49,450 nt of DNA from a bacterium (GCA_030690215.1 JAUYHD010000031.1:1-49450); one strand, 5' to 3'; shown: positions 7,943 through 16,773, counted from the first letter of the stretch. Translations and numbers: made by a program. Notes: a model not told the origin generated them from the letters alone.

Positions 7943-9166
7943 ATGAAAATCGCGCTTATCATACGGCGGCTGAATGTTAAAGGAGGGGCGCAACGCCAAA
8001 TTCTTGAGCTTGCGCGCGAATTAAAAAAAAGAGGGCACGATGTAACGCTCTATACGTTTCTTCTTTCAAAGGAACACTGTTATGCGGATTTGATGCAGGA
8101 TATTGATATTGCCGTACTTCCTGATTTTAATCCGCCTCCGGAAAAACGAGAAGGTGTCATGCGCCTTTTTTCGTATGTTCGTACGGTGCAGTATGAAAAT
8201 AATGCTTCAAAAAAGCTCGCGCTGATCATTGATGATGATACTGACCTTTTACATCCGCATGACCATGTGAGTTATCGCGTTGCCGCGTTTTTTAAAAAAT
8301 ACAAAAAAAATATTTCGTCTGTATGGATGATGAATGACATGCCTACGCGCGCCTGGTCTTTTTGGAGAGAAAGCCAGTTTCGTCCGGAATTACGGCTTTC
8401 ACTCGCAAAAAAAATATTTTATTGGCTCGTGGACACATACGACGCGCTTCGCTTTATTGCGTTACAGGATGCGATTGTGGTAGTAGACGATCGAGATCGA
8501 GTGTGGGTAAAAGAATCTTTTCACAAAGATGCCTCTATTGTGCGATGCGGTCTCCATATTGAGCATTTTCGTTACAGAGAGCGGTCAATTACAAAAGGAC
8601 AGCCGCTTCGGATTCTTGGCATAGGGATTTTGCTTGTGCATCGGCGTTTTGAAGACAGCATTGAGGCCGTGCGCATACTTCGTAAAGAGGGGTATGATGG
8701 CATGCTTTCTATTATAGGAAGCCGGGAGAGTGATAGGAAATACGCCGCATCATTGGCAGAGCAAGTAGAAAAGTCGGGCATGAATAGATATGTGGCGTTT
8801 CAGGGGGATGTAACCGAAGACGAGTTAATGGATTCGTATAATAGGCACGATGTGTTTGTGTTCCCGAATCATTTACAAAGTTGGGGGCTTGCGGTATTTG
8901 AAGCAATGGCGTCGGGTCTTCCTGTTATTGTTTCAAAAAGCGCTGGCGCTTCCGAAGTTTTGACGGATAAAAAAAACGCATTATTGGTCAATCCGAAAAG
9001 CCCGCGCGAGATTGCAAAAGCAGTCCAATCCCTTGTTGACAATCCTGATTTATATCGTACTCTAAGTAAGAATGGCCGTGATTTTGTAGAACAAAATATA
9101 TCATGGGGGAAATATACCGATCAGATGGAGGAGATATTTAAGAAAACAATGAACAAGGAGCGATAG
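7943..9166 (+). CDS. Glycosyltransferase family 4
   Basis: 407 aa GT-B enzyme. MKIALIIRRLNVKGGAQRQILELA is the usual GT4 N-terminus with the glycine-rich acceptor loop. LRILGIGILLVHRRFEDSIEA opens the donor domain, and GLAVFEAMASGLPVIVS carries the donor-binding motif. The last part (LVNPKSPREIAKAV) is typical of the family. It probably extends a lipid-linked glycan in the cytoplasm before flipping. The ATG at 7943 is chosen by homology and promoter position; an upstream ATG at 7907 would overlap the promoter. Confidence 0.88.
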   Translation: MKIALIIRRLNVKGGAQRQILELARELKKRGHDVTLYTFLLSKEHCYADLMQDIDIAVLPDFNPPPEKREGVMRLFSYVRTVQYENNASKKLALIIDDDTDLLHPHDHVSYRVAAFFKKYKKNISSVWMMNDMPTRAWSFWRESQFRPELRLSLAKKIFYWLVDTYDALRFIALQDAIVVVDDRDRVWVKESFHKDASIVRCGLHIEHFRYRERSITKGQPLRILGIGILLVHRRFEDSIEAVRILRKEGYDGMLSIIGSRESDRKYAASLAEQVEKSGMNRYVAFQGDVTEDELMDSYNRHDVFVFPNHLQSWGLAVFEAMASGLPVIVSKSAGASEVLTDKKNALLVNPKSPREIAKAVQSLVDNPDLYRTLSKNGRDFVEQNISWGKYTDQMEEIFKKTMNKER

Positions 9167-9310
9167 CTCAATTTTTAATTTTTTAATTCTTAATTTTTGA
9201 TGAATTTTTAATTTCTTAATGTTTAAAAATTTTTTCATTTAGATATTGAATTAAAATTTAAAATTAGAAATTAATAATTTTATATTTAGCGCATTCATTC
9301 CAAATTTTTA
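9167..9310. repeat. AT-rich inverted repeat spacer
   Basis: Runs of the type TTTTTAATTTTTTAATTCTTAA in the left half and GAATTAAAATTTAAAATTAG in the right half are approximate reverse complements and could fold into a long weak hairpin before the glycosyltransferase at 9323. Same sequence family as 4692-4859. Confidence 0.55.
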
Positions 9311-9322
9311 AGGTAAGTGTAT

Positions 9323-10714
9323 ATGAGCAATAGATCAAAAACCATCCTTTTTACATTGTATGCTCAAAATGTGTACCAGCATCTTTTCATGCCCTCGGGC
9401 GGAGTTGCCGACCAATTAACCGCGAATACCGATTATCGGGTGGTATTTTTGGTCCCCCCCGGCGTTATTGAGGATCTTGTAAAAAAATCAGAAATCGCGC
9501 AAAGAAAGAACGTGCGTATTGAGGTTATCCAAAAAATGCCGAAGCGCACGCTTCTGCAAAATGCATTCTATTTTTTCTATTCGTATCTTGTTTTTACGAG
9601 CACCACCAAATTATTGGCAACATTCGGTGCGCGGGCAGACGCTCCTCCTGCAGGAAGCAATAGGCACTTATTTTTTATAAAAACCGCGATTGCGCACACG
9701 TTCGGTAAGGTTCCTTTTATAAAAAAGCGTGTTGTTCCCTGGCTCTATCAAAGAATTTTTCGTGGGCGGCAATACCGCGCCCTTTTTGAAAGCTACAGAC
9801 CCGACCTTGTTTTTATCTCCAATATCGCGCATTTTCCCGATCCCGAAATTGCGACAGAAGCGCGCCGAAGAAGGATACGAACGCTTGGCATGGCGTCAAA
9901 TTGGGACCATCTCAATAAATATTTTATTCCGGTATATGCGGACATATTATTAACGCAAAATGCTCCCATGAAAGAAGAAGCTGTCTTATATCATAATTAT
10001 GACGAGAATAAGGTGGTGGTTGTTGGCTTTCCCGAGCATGATGCTATTCTTAAAAAAAAGAAGAACGCATTAACGCGTGAAGAATTTTTCAAAAAAATAG
10101 GAATTCCCGCGAAAAGCAAACTTATTCTTTTTATTTCGGGGAGCGTGTATTGTCTTGATGAGCCCGTCATACTAAAAGAAATCTCAGATTGGATACGGGA
10201 TGGCGTGTTCGGCCCTGACGTATGCCTTATGGTGCGTCCGTACCCCCAGCGAACAGAGAAAGAAAAATATAAGGAGCTAGAACATGACCCGCGCATTATT
10301 TTTAACTGGCTGAGCAATTGGGAAAACCCGGAGGGGGATTTGTATTACCAGAATTCCATGGATTATGCCGATATAGCAATTTCTGTTTTTTCAACAACCG
10401 CAATTGAGGCGGCGTTGCGGGACAAGCCCGTCTTAACTATCGGTTTTGATGGCAACAGCGCGCGTCCGTATCACCAGTCGGTAAAACGGTTTGAGCACTT
10501 GTCGCATTTCCGCCACGTTCTTGATACGGGAAGCGTTCCTGTTATGCGTTCTTTTGCGGAGCTCCAGAAAGGCATTCAAAGATATCTTGAGGACCCATCA
10601 CTCCATCGTGAAGAACGGAAAAAACTTATAGACAGGATGTGTTATAGGGTAGACGGCAAGTCGTCCTCACGAGTGGTTGATGGTATGATACAAATGCTTA
10701 ATGGAACAACCTAA
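9323..10714 (+). CDS. GT-B-like glycosyltransferase, window paralog family member 1
   Basis: 463 aa. The C-terminal half has features of CDP-glycerol or capsule-type GT-B transferases: KLILFISGSVYCLDEP opening the donor domain, a PYPQRTEKE segment, DIAISVFSTTAIEAALRDKPVLTIGF as the nucleotide-sugar binding stretch, and a FAELQKGIQRYLEDP helix. The same architecture and length recur at 19820, 35156 and 46495, so this is an expanded family specific to this locus. The donor is unknown; a CMP-nonulosonic acid or another locus-made sugar is plausible (inference). The ATG at 9323 follows an AAGG site; an upstream in-frame GTG (9317) is less likely. A C7 run at 9454-9460 lies in the coding region. 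Overlaps the flippase gene by 14 nt. Confidence 0.75.
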   Translation: MSNRSKTILFTLYAQNVYQHLFMPSGGVADQLTANTDYRVVFLVPPGVIEDLVKKSEIAQRKNVRIEVIQKMPKRTLLQNAFYFFYSYLVFTSTTKLLATFGARADAPPAGSNRHLFFIKTAIAHTFGKVPFIKKRVVPWLYQRIFRGRQYRALFESYRPDLVFISNIAHFPDPEIATEARRRRIRTLGMASNWDHLNKYFIPVYADILLTQNAPMKEEAVLYHNYDENKVVVVGFPEHDAILKKKKNALTREEFFKKIGIPAKSKLILFISGSVYCLDEPVILKEISDWIRDGVFGPDVCLMVRPYPQRTEKEKYKELEHDPRIIFNWLSNWENPEGDLYYQNSMDYADIAISVFSTTAIEAALRDKPVLTIGFDGNSARPYHQSVKRFEHLSHFRHVLDTGSVPVMRSFAELQKGIQRYLEDPSLHREERKKLIDRMCYRVDGKSSSRVVDGMIQMLNGTT

Positions 10715-12101
10715 AAAAAATTTTTCTTTTTTTGAGCGATATGTAAGCGGAGAAACAAATTCCGCGACGTGGGGAGTTGTGTCGCGCGGTATCGCGCTTG
10801 CGAACACATTTCTTATACTGTCCGCGCTTTCTCTGTATCAATACGGCGTCTACCAATTACTTCTTCAGTCATACTCGTTTCTTATCGTATTTATCGGCGT
10901 TGGCGCGAATGTAGTAAAAAATGATATTTTCCGGTACGCGGGGGAGGGGAATGATTCGTTTGCGAAAAAATTATATATTGAGCTGACTGCGGCGCGTACA
11001 GTCGTGGGGGTGCTTTTGTGGGCAGTAACGTTTTTCGGCGCGTCGTTGTTTTCGTTTCGATTTGGCGCTGATGCCATAGCGCTGATTCGGATACTTTCTT
11101 TTTTGTTTCTCTATGAAATTCTTCTGCGTTTAATGCAGCCGATCCTTTTGCTCCGCATGAAATTCTTTGTGCTTGGGACTCGAGGCGTATTAAATAAAAG
11201 TTTCCAGTTTTTGCTCCTTTTATTTTTTTTCTTTTTTATGCATCTTGGGGTGCGCGAGGTTATTTTGTCCCAGGTTGTGGCGGCATTTCTTTCGCTTATC
11301 TTTTTTGTCCCTGCTTTTATTGGTTCATATAAGCCATGGATGCGCGTGGTACCCGCCCAACAGGGCATTATGCTTCGCATCCTTATGTCATACGGGAAAT
11401 GGGCGTTTTTCAGACCAATGCTCAATAAGGCAACAACATTTGTTTCAACGTGGCTTATCAAATTGCTCATCAGTACCGAGGCAGTCGCTATCTTCAGTGT
11501 TGCCCAATCAATGGTAGGGCTTGTGAAAGGATTTACGCCCACGGGGTCTTTATCAATCCTTATTCCTATTTCTTTGCAGGATAAGGAACGCGCGCAGCGC
11601 ATTCTATCATATGGCACAAAATATCTCGTATTGCTTTCTATCGTGCTTGCGCTTGGAGGTTTGGCCGTAGCCCCTCCCCTAATATATCTTTTTTTCCCGC
11701 AATATGTTCCTGCGTTGCCGTTATTCTATCTTATGTTGCCGCATATGGTTATCAACGCGGCAGGTGCCGTTGCGACTATTTTCTTTTTTGCGTTGCGCAA
11801 ACAAAAGTTCCTTTTTTTACAGAGCGTGCTATCCAGCGTATCAACAATCGGATTGTATCTTATTTTGATTCCGCTTTTTGGGATATGGGGGCTTGCGCTG
11901 GAATACATTATCACGCCGCTTTTCCTGCTCGGAGTGCTGTATTGGTACATTAAAACGATAAAACCGGGCGTTTGGATCCAATGGAGCGCTATTCTATCGT
12001 TTGGGAAAGAAGACAAAATTTTTCTTTCAAATATTTTCGCGCAGGGAAAGGTTATTCTGCAGGGACGGCTTTTGCGGAGGAAAAAACCCGCGTTGGAATA
12101 A
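10701..12101 (+). CDS. Wzx-type polysaccharide flippase
   Basis: 466 aa, strongly hydrophobic, with about 12-14 predicted membrane segments (for example LFLYEILLRLMQPILLL, FLLLLFFFFFMHLGV, LIYLFFPQYVPALPLFYLM). It has the general pattern of the MATE/MOP oligosaccharide flippase superfamily. It would move lipid-linked oligosaccharide across the membrane. The start overlaps the preceding glycosyltransferase by 14 nt, which supports coupled expression. It is the only flippase in the window, so it probably exports the glycan built by most of these genes. No Wzy polymerase is obvious. Confidence 0.85.
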   Translation: MEQPKKNFSFFERYVSGETNSATWGVVSRGIALANTFLILSALSLYQYGVYQLLLQSYSFLIVFIGVGANVVKNDIFRYAGEGNDSFAKKLYIELTAARTVVGVLLWAVTFFGASLFSFRFGADAIALIRILSFLFLYEILLRLMQPILLLRMKFFVLGTRGVLNKSFQFLLLLFFFFFMHLGVREVILSQVVAAFLSLIFFVPAFIGSYKPWMRVVPAQQGIMLRILMSYGKWAFFRPMLNKATTFVSTWLIKLLISTEAVAIFSVAQSMVGLVKGFTPTGSLSILIPISLQDKERAQRILSYGTKYLVLLSIVLALGGLAVAPPLIYLFFPQYVPALPLFYLMLPHMVINAAGAVATIFFFALRKQKFLFLQSVLSSVSTIGLYLILIPLFGIWGLALEYIITPLFLLGVLYWYIKTIKPGVWIQWSAILSFGKEDKIFLSNIFAQGKVILQGRLLRRKKPALE

Positions 12102-12176
12102 AACTGATATTTTGCGCATACGTCAATATTGTCGGGCATTCGGATGTAGCGTATCATATCTGTATCAGGAAAAAAT

Positions 12177-12205
12177 TACCCATTACCCATAACTTATAAC
12201 TAATT
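12177..12205. repeat. CCCATAACTTATAACT repeat, left flank of NeuB block
   Basis: The sequence CCCATAACTTATAACTAAT matches, in inverted orientation and with two differences in 19, the stretch near 15917-15950. The two copies bracket the four-gene block 12214-15902. Confidence 0.5.
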
Positions 12206-12213
12206 ACTTGTTC

Positions 12214-13167
12214 ATGGCTTTTGTTCAGATTGGAAATAAAAAAATAGGAGATGGAGAGCCGTGTTTTATGGTCGCAGAAATCGGCATCAATCACAACGGC
12301 TCAATGGAGCTGACCAAAAAGCTGATTGATGCGGCGATAGAAGCAGGATGTGATGCGGTTAAGTTCCAAAAGCGCACAGTCTCTATCGTGTATAGTGAAG
12401 AAGAGCTCATGCGTCCGCGTGAGGTGCCCGCGCATGTTATTTCGGCCGCTATTAATCGCGGCGTACTTTCGTCAGACCGCGTTGCTTCTCTTGTAAAATC
12501 AAATTTGCTTGAGACGACGAACGGAGATTTAAAATTGGCGTTAGAGCTTACCGAAAAAGAATACAAAGAGATTGACGCGTATTGCAAGGAGAAAGGAATT
12601 ATGTGGTTTGCGTCTCCTTGGGACGAGAAAAGCGTTGATTTTTTGGAGCAATTTAACCCCCCTGCCTACAAGGTGGCGTCAGCGTCTCTTACCGATAGCA
12701 GTCTGTTGCGCTATATTCGCTCTAAAGGCAGGCCGGTTATTCTTTCAACCGGTATGAGCACAATGGAGCAAATACAAAAAGCAGTGGAGTTGTTGGGGAA
12801 AGAGAATCTTATATTGTTGCATTGTGTCTCCACGTATCCGTCAGACGAAAAGGATATTAACTTGTCGGCTATTACGACGTTTGCAAAGGCGTTCCCGGGA
12901 GTGCCGATCGGATACAGCGGGCATGAACGAGGTATTTCTTCTTCAGTGAATGCGGTAGTGCTTGGCGCGTGCATGGTTGAGCGCCATATCACCCTTGATA
13001 GGACTATGTGGGGGTCTGACCAGGCGGCAAGCGTGGAGCCGAAGGGAATGGAACTTTTGGTGCGGGATATCCGCAAGTTTGAAGAGGCGCGAGGCAACGG
13101 CACGAAGGTCGTGCTTGCAAGTGAAGAATCAATTATCAAAAAACTGCGGCGGAAAATTGATTTTTAG
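12214..13167 (+). CDS. neuB: NeuB-family nonulosonic acid synthase without SAF domain
   Basis: 317 aa. It condenses phosphoenolpyruvate with a 6-carbon (amino)sugar or its phosphate to give a nine-carbon 2-keto acid. Seen directly: FMVAEIGINHNGSMELTKKLIDAA, GCDAVKFQKR, the TIM-barrel stretch YKVASASLTDSSLLRYI, STGMSTMEQI, LHCVSTYP and the metal-site region GYSGHERG...VERHITLDR. The protein stops about 40 residues after the barrel and has no antifreeze-like SAF domain, unlike PseI at 40883. Short NeuB proteins and a KdsC-like phosphatase nearby (16030) fit a route through a 9-phosphate, as in KDN-9-phosphate synthesis (inference). Start: ATG 12214; an in-frame TTG lies 6 nt upstream. Confidence 0.87.
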   Translation: MAFVQIGNKKIGDGEPCFMVAEIGINHNGSMELTKKLIDAAIEAGCDAVKFQKRTVSIVYSEEELMRPREVPAHVISAAINRGVLSSDRVASLVKSNLLETTNGDLKLALELTEKEYKEIDAYCKEKGIMWFASPWDEKSVDFLEQFNPPAYKVASASLTDSSLLRYIRSKGRPVILSTGMSTMEQIQKAVELLGKENLILLHCVSTYPSDEKDINLSAITTFAKAFPGVPIGYSGHERGISSSVNAVVLGACMVERHITLDRTMWGSDQAASVEPKGMELLVRDIRKFEEARGNGTKVVLASEESIIKKLRRKIDF

Positions 13168-13192
13168 CATTACTCTTACTACGAGAAAGAAA

Positions 13193-13222
13193 AATGCCCC
13201 GAAAATATTTCGGGCATTTTTT
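13193..13222 (+). terminator. Terminator after neuB-like gene
   Basis: AATGCCCCGAAA and TTTCGGGCATT form a stem with one bulged C, followed by a run of six Ts. It ends the neuB-like transcript 25 nt after its stop codon. Confidence 0.82.
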
Positions 13223-13235
13223 GTACGGGGGTTGT

Positions 13236-13261
13236 CCAGCACATAAGACCCTATGTGCTGG
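13236..13261. repeat. CCAGCACATA hairpin
   Basis: A perfect 10-bp stem (13236-13245 with 13252-13261) and a 6-nt loop. The same arm sequence forms the outer stem of the larger hairpin at 6922-7022, so this is a mobile-looking palindrome family. It sits just upstream of the promoter of the isomerase gene. Confidence 0.7.
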
Positions 13262-13262
13262 G

Positions 13263-13299
13263 TTGAAAAAAACAATAATACCGAGTACCATATACCGTA
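13263..13299 (+). promoter_or_regulatory. Near-leaderless promoter of the isomerase gene
   Basis: TTGAAA (13263-13268), a 17-nt spacer and TACCAT (13286-13291) lie 8 nt before the ATG at 13300. It begins a new transcript, consistent with the terminator just upstream. Confidence 0.6.
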
Positions 13300-14148
13300 A
13301 TGCCGCACAATACTCGCATAGGGATTATGCATGGACGGCTTTCACCCTCTCGTGACGGGCGTTTTCAGTATTTCCCAAAAGATGATTGGAGAGAAGAATT
13401 TCCACAAGCGCGCAATCTCGGGTTTTCTTCTATTGAATGGATTGTGGAGGTTGAAAACTTTGAAGCAAATCCGCTTTTTAATCCCGAGGGAAGAAAAGAA
13501 ATACAAACACAAAGCAAGCAACACGGGGTGGGGGTGTATTCTTTGTGCGCTGATTACTTTATGAAAAAGTTTTTAATAGGAGAATCGGGAGACGAGGCGG
13601 CAGGCGTTCTTCGTACAATGGTTTCGTGTGCTTCTGAGGCTGGCGTGTCTCTCATTGGTATTCCGTTACTTGAAGGAGCGGCGCCCAAAACAGAGGATGA
13701 AAAAAATGAATGTGTGGTACGGCTTTCCCCGATTGTAAAAGAGGCACAGCATAAAGGCATTTCTTTTGTATTTGAAACAGAGATGACAGCGGAAGAATCA
13801 ATTGATTTTCTTGAGAGATTTTCAGAAGAAGCAAAAGAAGACGTGAGCAATGCCGTGGGTATTTGCTATGATATTGGCAATGCGACTTCCTATGGGTTTG
13901 ATAGTGCAGGAGATATTAAAAAACTTGGAAAACGTATACACGAAGTTCATCTGAAAGACCGCAAAAAGGGAACAACACAGACCGTAGTATTGGGGACGGG
14001 AGATGCGGATTTTCAGGGGAGTTTTCGCGCGCTTGCAGACATAGGATTTGGCGGTGTTATTATCATGCAGGCATGGCGCGGTGAAGATTATATAGAAGAC
14101 GCGGCAGTACAGCTTGCGTATATTAAAAAAATAGCGGATACTGTATAG
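13300..14148 (+). CDS. Sugar phosphate isomerase/epimerase, TIM barrel
   Basis: 282 aa member of the xylose isomerase-like / AP endonuclease family 2 superfamily. IGIMHGRLSPSRDGRFQYFP and FSSIEWIVE at the N-terminus, FVFETEMTAEESIDFLE, CYDIGNATSYG and EVHLKDRKKG place metal-binding Glu, Asp and His residues at the usual strand ends. Members interconvert ketoses and aldoses or epimerise sugars. Set between a NeuB synthase and two SDRs, it probably prepares the six-carbon precursor for the nonulosonic acid (inference). Stop and next start are 4 nt apart, so it is cotranscribed with the SDR at 14153. Confidence 0.82.
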   Translation: MPHNTRIGIMHGRLSPSRDGRFQYFPKDDWREEFPQARNLGFSSIEWIVEVENFEANPLFNPEGRKEIQTQSKQHGVGVYSLCADYFMKKFLIGESGDEAAGVLRTMVSCASEAGVSLIGIPLLEGAAPKTEDEKNECVVRLSPIVKEAQHKGISFVFETEMTAEESIDFLERFSEEAKEDVSNAVGICYDIGNATSYGFDSAGDIKKLGKRIHEVHLKDRKKGTTQTVVLGTGDADFQGSFRALADIGFGGVIIMQAWRGEDYIEDAAVQLAYIKKIADTV

Positions 14149-14152
14149 CGTT

Positions 14153-14980
14153 ATGCATTCAGATATTAAAAAACTATTTTCATTAGAAAATCGCGTCGCA
14201 ATCATTACGGGCGGCGCCGGATTTTTGGGCATGCAATATGCCGACACGTTGAGCAAGGCAGGAGCGCATGTGGTTCTTTTTGATATAAAAGATGAGCACA
14301 CAATACAAGGCTTAGCGAAAAAAATAACAGACGCGCATGGCGTTGAAGCGCTTGGCATACGCGTTGATATTACCGACGCTGATGCGGTAGAAAAAGCAGT
14401 GACGGAGGTGAAAGATAAATTCGGTACGGTTGATATACTCATTAATAACGCGGCAATGAATCCGGCGGTTGGCGATAAACACGCGGACAAGCTTTTCGCG
14501 CCGTACGAACAATACCCGATAGAGCTTTGGCGCAAGGAAGTAGAAGTGAATCTTACGGGAGCTCAAATCTGTACGCAGGCAGCAGCACCAATTATGATGA
14601 AGCAGAGGAACGGAGTAATAATAAACAAGGGATCCGAAATCGCCGTTGCGACATATGACCACCGCGCATATGGCGAAGGTTCAGGGAAATTTAAATCAGC
14701 GGCATATATCACAACGAAAACGTCTCTTTTGGGACTGACCCGTTCATGGGCGAGCTATCTTGCTCCGTACGGTGTTCGTGTCAATATGTTTTGTCCGGTC
14801 GGGATGCAGACGCCCGCGCACGATAAAGAATTCGTGAAGCGCTACGCGTCGTTGAATATGTTCGGACGCATGGCACAGCCCGGGGAATATAACGGCACAA
14901 TGCTTTTTTTGTGTTCTGACGCGTCTTCGTTTATGACGGGGGCAAATCTTATCGTTGATGGTGGGAAGACAGCGTGGTAA
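14153..14980 (+). CDS. Short-chain dehydrogenase/reductase
   Basis: 275 aa. AIITGGAGFLGMQYAD carries the NAD(P)-binding glycines, DILINNAAMNP is the NNA motif, INKGSE carries the Ser, and YITTKTSLLGL the catalytic Tyr and Lys. The C-terminal LFLCSDASSFMTGANLIVDGG is the standard ending of classical SDRs. Comparable SDRs (for example PtmA) occur in legionaminic acid loci. The substrate is presumably a sugar or sugar phosphate of the same pathway (inference). It follows the isomerase by 4 nt. Confidence 0.85.
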   Translation: MHSDIKKLFSLENRVAIITGGAGFLGMQYADTLSKAGAHVVLFDIKDEHTIQGLAKKITDAHGVEALGIRVDITDADAVEKAVTEVKDKFGTVDILINNAAMNPAVGDKHADKLFAPYEQYPIELWRKEVEVNLTGAQICTQAAAPIMMKQRNGVIINKGSEIAVATYDHRAYGEGSGKFKSAAYITTKTSLLGLTRSWASYLAPYGVRVNMFCPVGMQTPAHDKEFVKRYASLNMFGRMAQPGEYNGTMLFLCSDASSFMTGANLIVDGGKTAW

Positions 14981-14985
14981 TATAC

Positions 14986-15075
14986 ATTCCTACGAATATA
15001 CGAACATGCGCGAAAGTACGAAAGGGTTAATTTTTATTTCGTATTTTCGTAGGAGTTCGTAATTTCGTAGGAAAT
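14986..15075 (+). promoter_or_regulatory. CCTACGAA...TTCGTAGG inverted-repeat leader
   Basis: ATTCCTACGAA (14986-14996) and several TACGAAA units form the left arm; TTTCGTA units ending in TTTCGTAGGAAAT (15063-15075) form the right arm. The right arm supplies the AGGA just before the ATG at 15078, so folding would hide the ribosome-binding site. Related elements lie at 44423-44574 and 44989-45082. Confidence 0.6.
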
Positions 15076-15077
15076 AT

Positions 15078-15902
15078 ATGAATATGTTTTCACTCAAAAA
15101 TAAGACAGTTATATTAACTGGCTCCACGGGCTATCTCGGCAAATATTTTGCGCGTGCGCTCGCTGATTTTGGAGCGCGTGTGTTATTGCTCGGACGCAAT
15201 CAGGAAAAATTAGATTCGTTGTTAGGCGAATTACAAAAGGAATATCCCGAAAGCCAGTGCGCGGTGTATTGTTTTGACCAATATGATCATGAAGAGGCGC
15301 GCAGACAATATGAGCGTATGATTGCGGAGGAAAAAAAGATAGACATTCTTATTAATAACGCATTTGATTTTAGTAAGAATACCGGATTTAACGATCCATC
15401 AGGACGATGGGAAAATGTTACATACGAAAAAGCGGTTACTATGTTTGATTCGGCTTTTTACTGGGCATTTCAGGCGATTCAAATAATTGGGCCGGTAATG
15501 AAACAACAAGGAAGCGGTTCCATTATTAATATAGGAACATTTCATGCCGATCATCCGCCAATGAAAGGGATCTATGAAGGAACGACAATTTTTAATCCGA
15601 TTATATATGGTCCGCAAAAAGCCGCGCTCAAACTGTTAACAAAGCGGATGGCGGTTGAATTGGCTCCGGAGGTTCGCGTAAATATGATTTCTCCCGGGCC
15701 GGTTCCTAATACGGCAGGCAAAAGCGCAAACGCGATTACAAAAGATGATCCGGTTCTTTCGCGCCTTTCAAAGCGAATTCTTTTTGATCGTATGGGGCAT
15801 CCGACCGATCTTACGGGTGCTGTGATTTATTTCGCGTCAGACGCGTCAAGTTGGACTACCGGTGTTAACTTTGTCATTGATGGGGGATACGATGTTGCGT
15901 AG
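15078..15902 (+). CDS. Short-chain dehydrogenase/reductase
   Basis: 274 aa, same superfamily as the gene before it but clearly diverged. VILTGSTGYLGKYFARAL is the dinucleotide-binding motif, DILINNAFDF the NNA motif, INIGTF the Ser region and YGPQKAALKLL the catalytic Tyr-x3-Lys. It ends IYFASDASSWTTGVNFVIDGG. Two SDRs in tandem suggest successive oxidation and reduction steps, for example C-epimerisation through a keto intermediate, on the nonulosonic acid precursor (inference). Starts at 15078 and 15084 (both ATG) are possible. Convergent with the KdsC-like gene across a bidirectional terminator. Confidence 0.85.
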   Translation: MNMFSLKNKTVILTGSTGYLGKYFARALADFGARVLLLGRNQEKLDSLLGELQKEYPESQCAVYCFDQYDHEEARRQYERMIAEEKKIDILINNAFDFSKNTGFNDPSGRWENVTYEKAVTMFDSAFYWAFQAIQIIGPVMKQQGSGSIINIGTFHADHPPMKGIYEGTTIFNPIIYGPQKAALKLLTKRMAVELAPEVRVNMISPGPVPNTAGKSANAITKDDPVLSRLSKRILFDRMGHPTDLTGAVIYFASDASSWTTGVNFVIDGGYDVA

Positions 15903-15907
15903 AAGAA

Positions 15908-15950
15908 GTTAAAAGTTATGGGTTATGAGTTATAGGTTATGGGTTATTGT
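15908..15950. repeat. GTTATGGGTTATGAGTTATAGG repeat, right flank of NeuB block
   Basis: Internally repetitive (TTATGGGTTA occurs twice) and the inverted counterpart of 12177-12205. Confidence 0.5.
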
Positions 15951-15977
15951 GATGTTAAAATTTGAATTGCAAATGAA

Positions 15978-16005
15978 AATACTCCGAGAAGTTCTCGGAG
16001 TATTT
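15978..16005. terminator. Bidirectional terminator
   Basis: AATACTCCGAGAA (15978-15990) pairs perfectly with TTCTCGGAGTATT (15992-16004), with T-rich sequence to the right and A-rich to the left. It separates the convergent SDR and KdsC-like genes. Confidence 0.85.
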
Positions 16006-16029
16006 ATTATAAATTTGAATATTCTAAAT

Positions 16030-16614
16030 TTATTGTGGGGGGAGTGTTAATGGGTCAATTCCACGAGCTTCCAGGATAAAATTCGCAAAATCGCGGAACG
16101 CACCTTTACCGCCTTCACGTTCAGATATAAAATGAGCAATTTTTTTAATGTGCGGGTCGGCGTTTATCGGTGCTGCGCGCAGGGCAACTTTTTGCATGAG
16201 AGGAACGTCAACAAGGTCATCTCCGATATAGGCGCATTCGTCAAAAGAAATATTTTTTTCTTTTAAAAAATCCATAGCCGCTTCTAATTTTCGGGATCCG
16301 CCCATGCCTGTGTATATTTTTACGTGCTTCCATCCGCCGTCACCTTCTATTTTTGATGAAGAGGGAAGTGTATTCCATTTTTCTACCACATCAAGAATGT
16401 GCTTTGCGGAGTCACCTTTTTCATTTGTAATAAGAGCAACATCAAGACCGATTGCGCGCAAGAGGGAAACACCTTGTCCGTCATAGTAACTTCTGTATTT
16501 TGATTTGTACGGCGCTCCTTCAAGTACTTGGTTATTAGTAAAAACCCCGTCTACATCGGAGAAAACCACTTTTATTTTTTTGGCGATTTCTTGAATGTTT
16601 TGATTACTATTCAT
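16030..16614 (-). CDS. KdsC-like HAD phosphatase (nonulosonate 9-phosphate or Kdo-8-phosphate type)
   Basis: 194 aa, the length of the KdsC subfamily. KVVFSDVDGVFTNN holds the nucleophile Asp20 and Asp22; ALITNEKGDSA and YIGDDLVDVPLM hold the remaining HAD motifs. The family releases phosphate from Kdo-8-P or from KDN-9-P / Neu5Ac-9-P-type products. No Kdo genes are nearby, whereas a NeuB-type synthase and a CMP-sugar synthetase are, so a nonulosonate 9-phosphate is the likelier substrate (inference). The ATG at 16614 is preferred because a GAGAGA lies upstream; a TTG at 16626 is the alternative. Confidence 0.85.
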   Translation of the reverse strand: MNSNQNIQEIAKKIKVVFSDVDGVFTNNQVLEGAPYKSKYRSYYDGQGVSLLRAIGLDVALITNEKGDSAKHILDVVEKWNTLPSSSKIEGDGGWKHVKIYTGMGGSRKLEAAMDFLKEKNISFDECAYIGDDLVDVPLMQKVALRAAPINADPHIKKIAHFISEREGGKGAFRDFANFILEARGIDPLTLPPQ

Positions 16615-16683
16615 ATGTTCTCTCAAAATTGTATGCGTGAGATTATGTGTAAGTATTTTACACCGAAACTCGTCTATATATCA

Positions 16684-16773
16684 ACCCCGTTAGATGAGTA
16701 AGCCTTGCGACACTCTATCTAACGGGGTCAACCCCGTTATGAGCAAGCTTTGCGAAGCTCTGTCTAATGGGGT
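16684..16773. repeat. Two tandem ACCCCGTTAGA hairpin elements
   Basis: The first copy runs ACCCCGTTAGAT (16684-16695) to ATCTAACGGGGT (16717-16728). The second, diverged copy spans 16730-16773, with inner arms GAGC/GCTC. A third near-identical 45-nt copy is at 18020-18063. These have the look of small non-autonomous palindromic repeats. They lie in the 305-nt gap upstream of the KdsC-like gene, which holds no other recognisable feature apart from an AT-rich ATTTCTCTAATTCGCGCGAATTAGAGAAAT palindrome near 16794-16823. Confidence 0.8.

Noticed and set aside
13822-14535. 237-codon minus-strand open frame
   Set aside because: Antisense to the isomerase and SDR genes, with a Ser/Phe/Cys-rich composition typical of a shadow frame.
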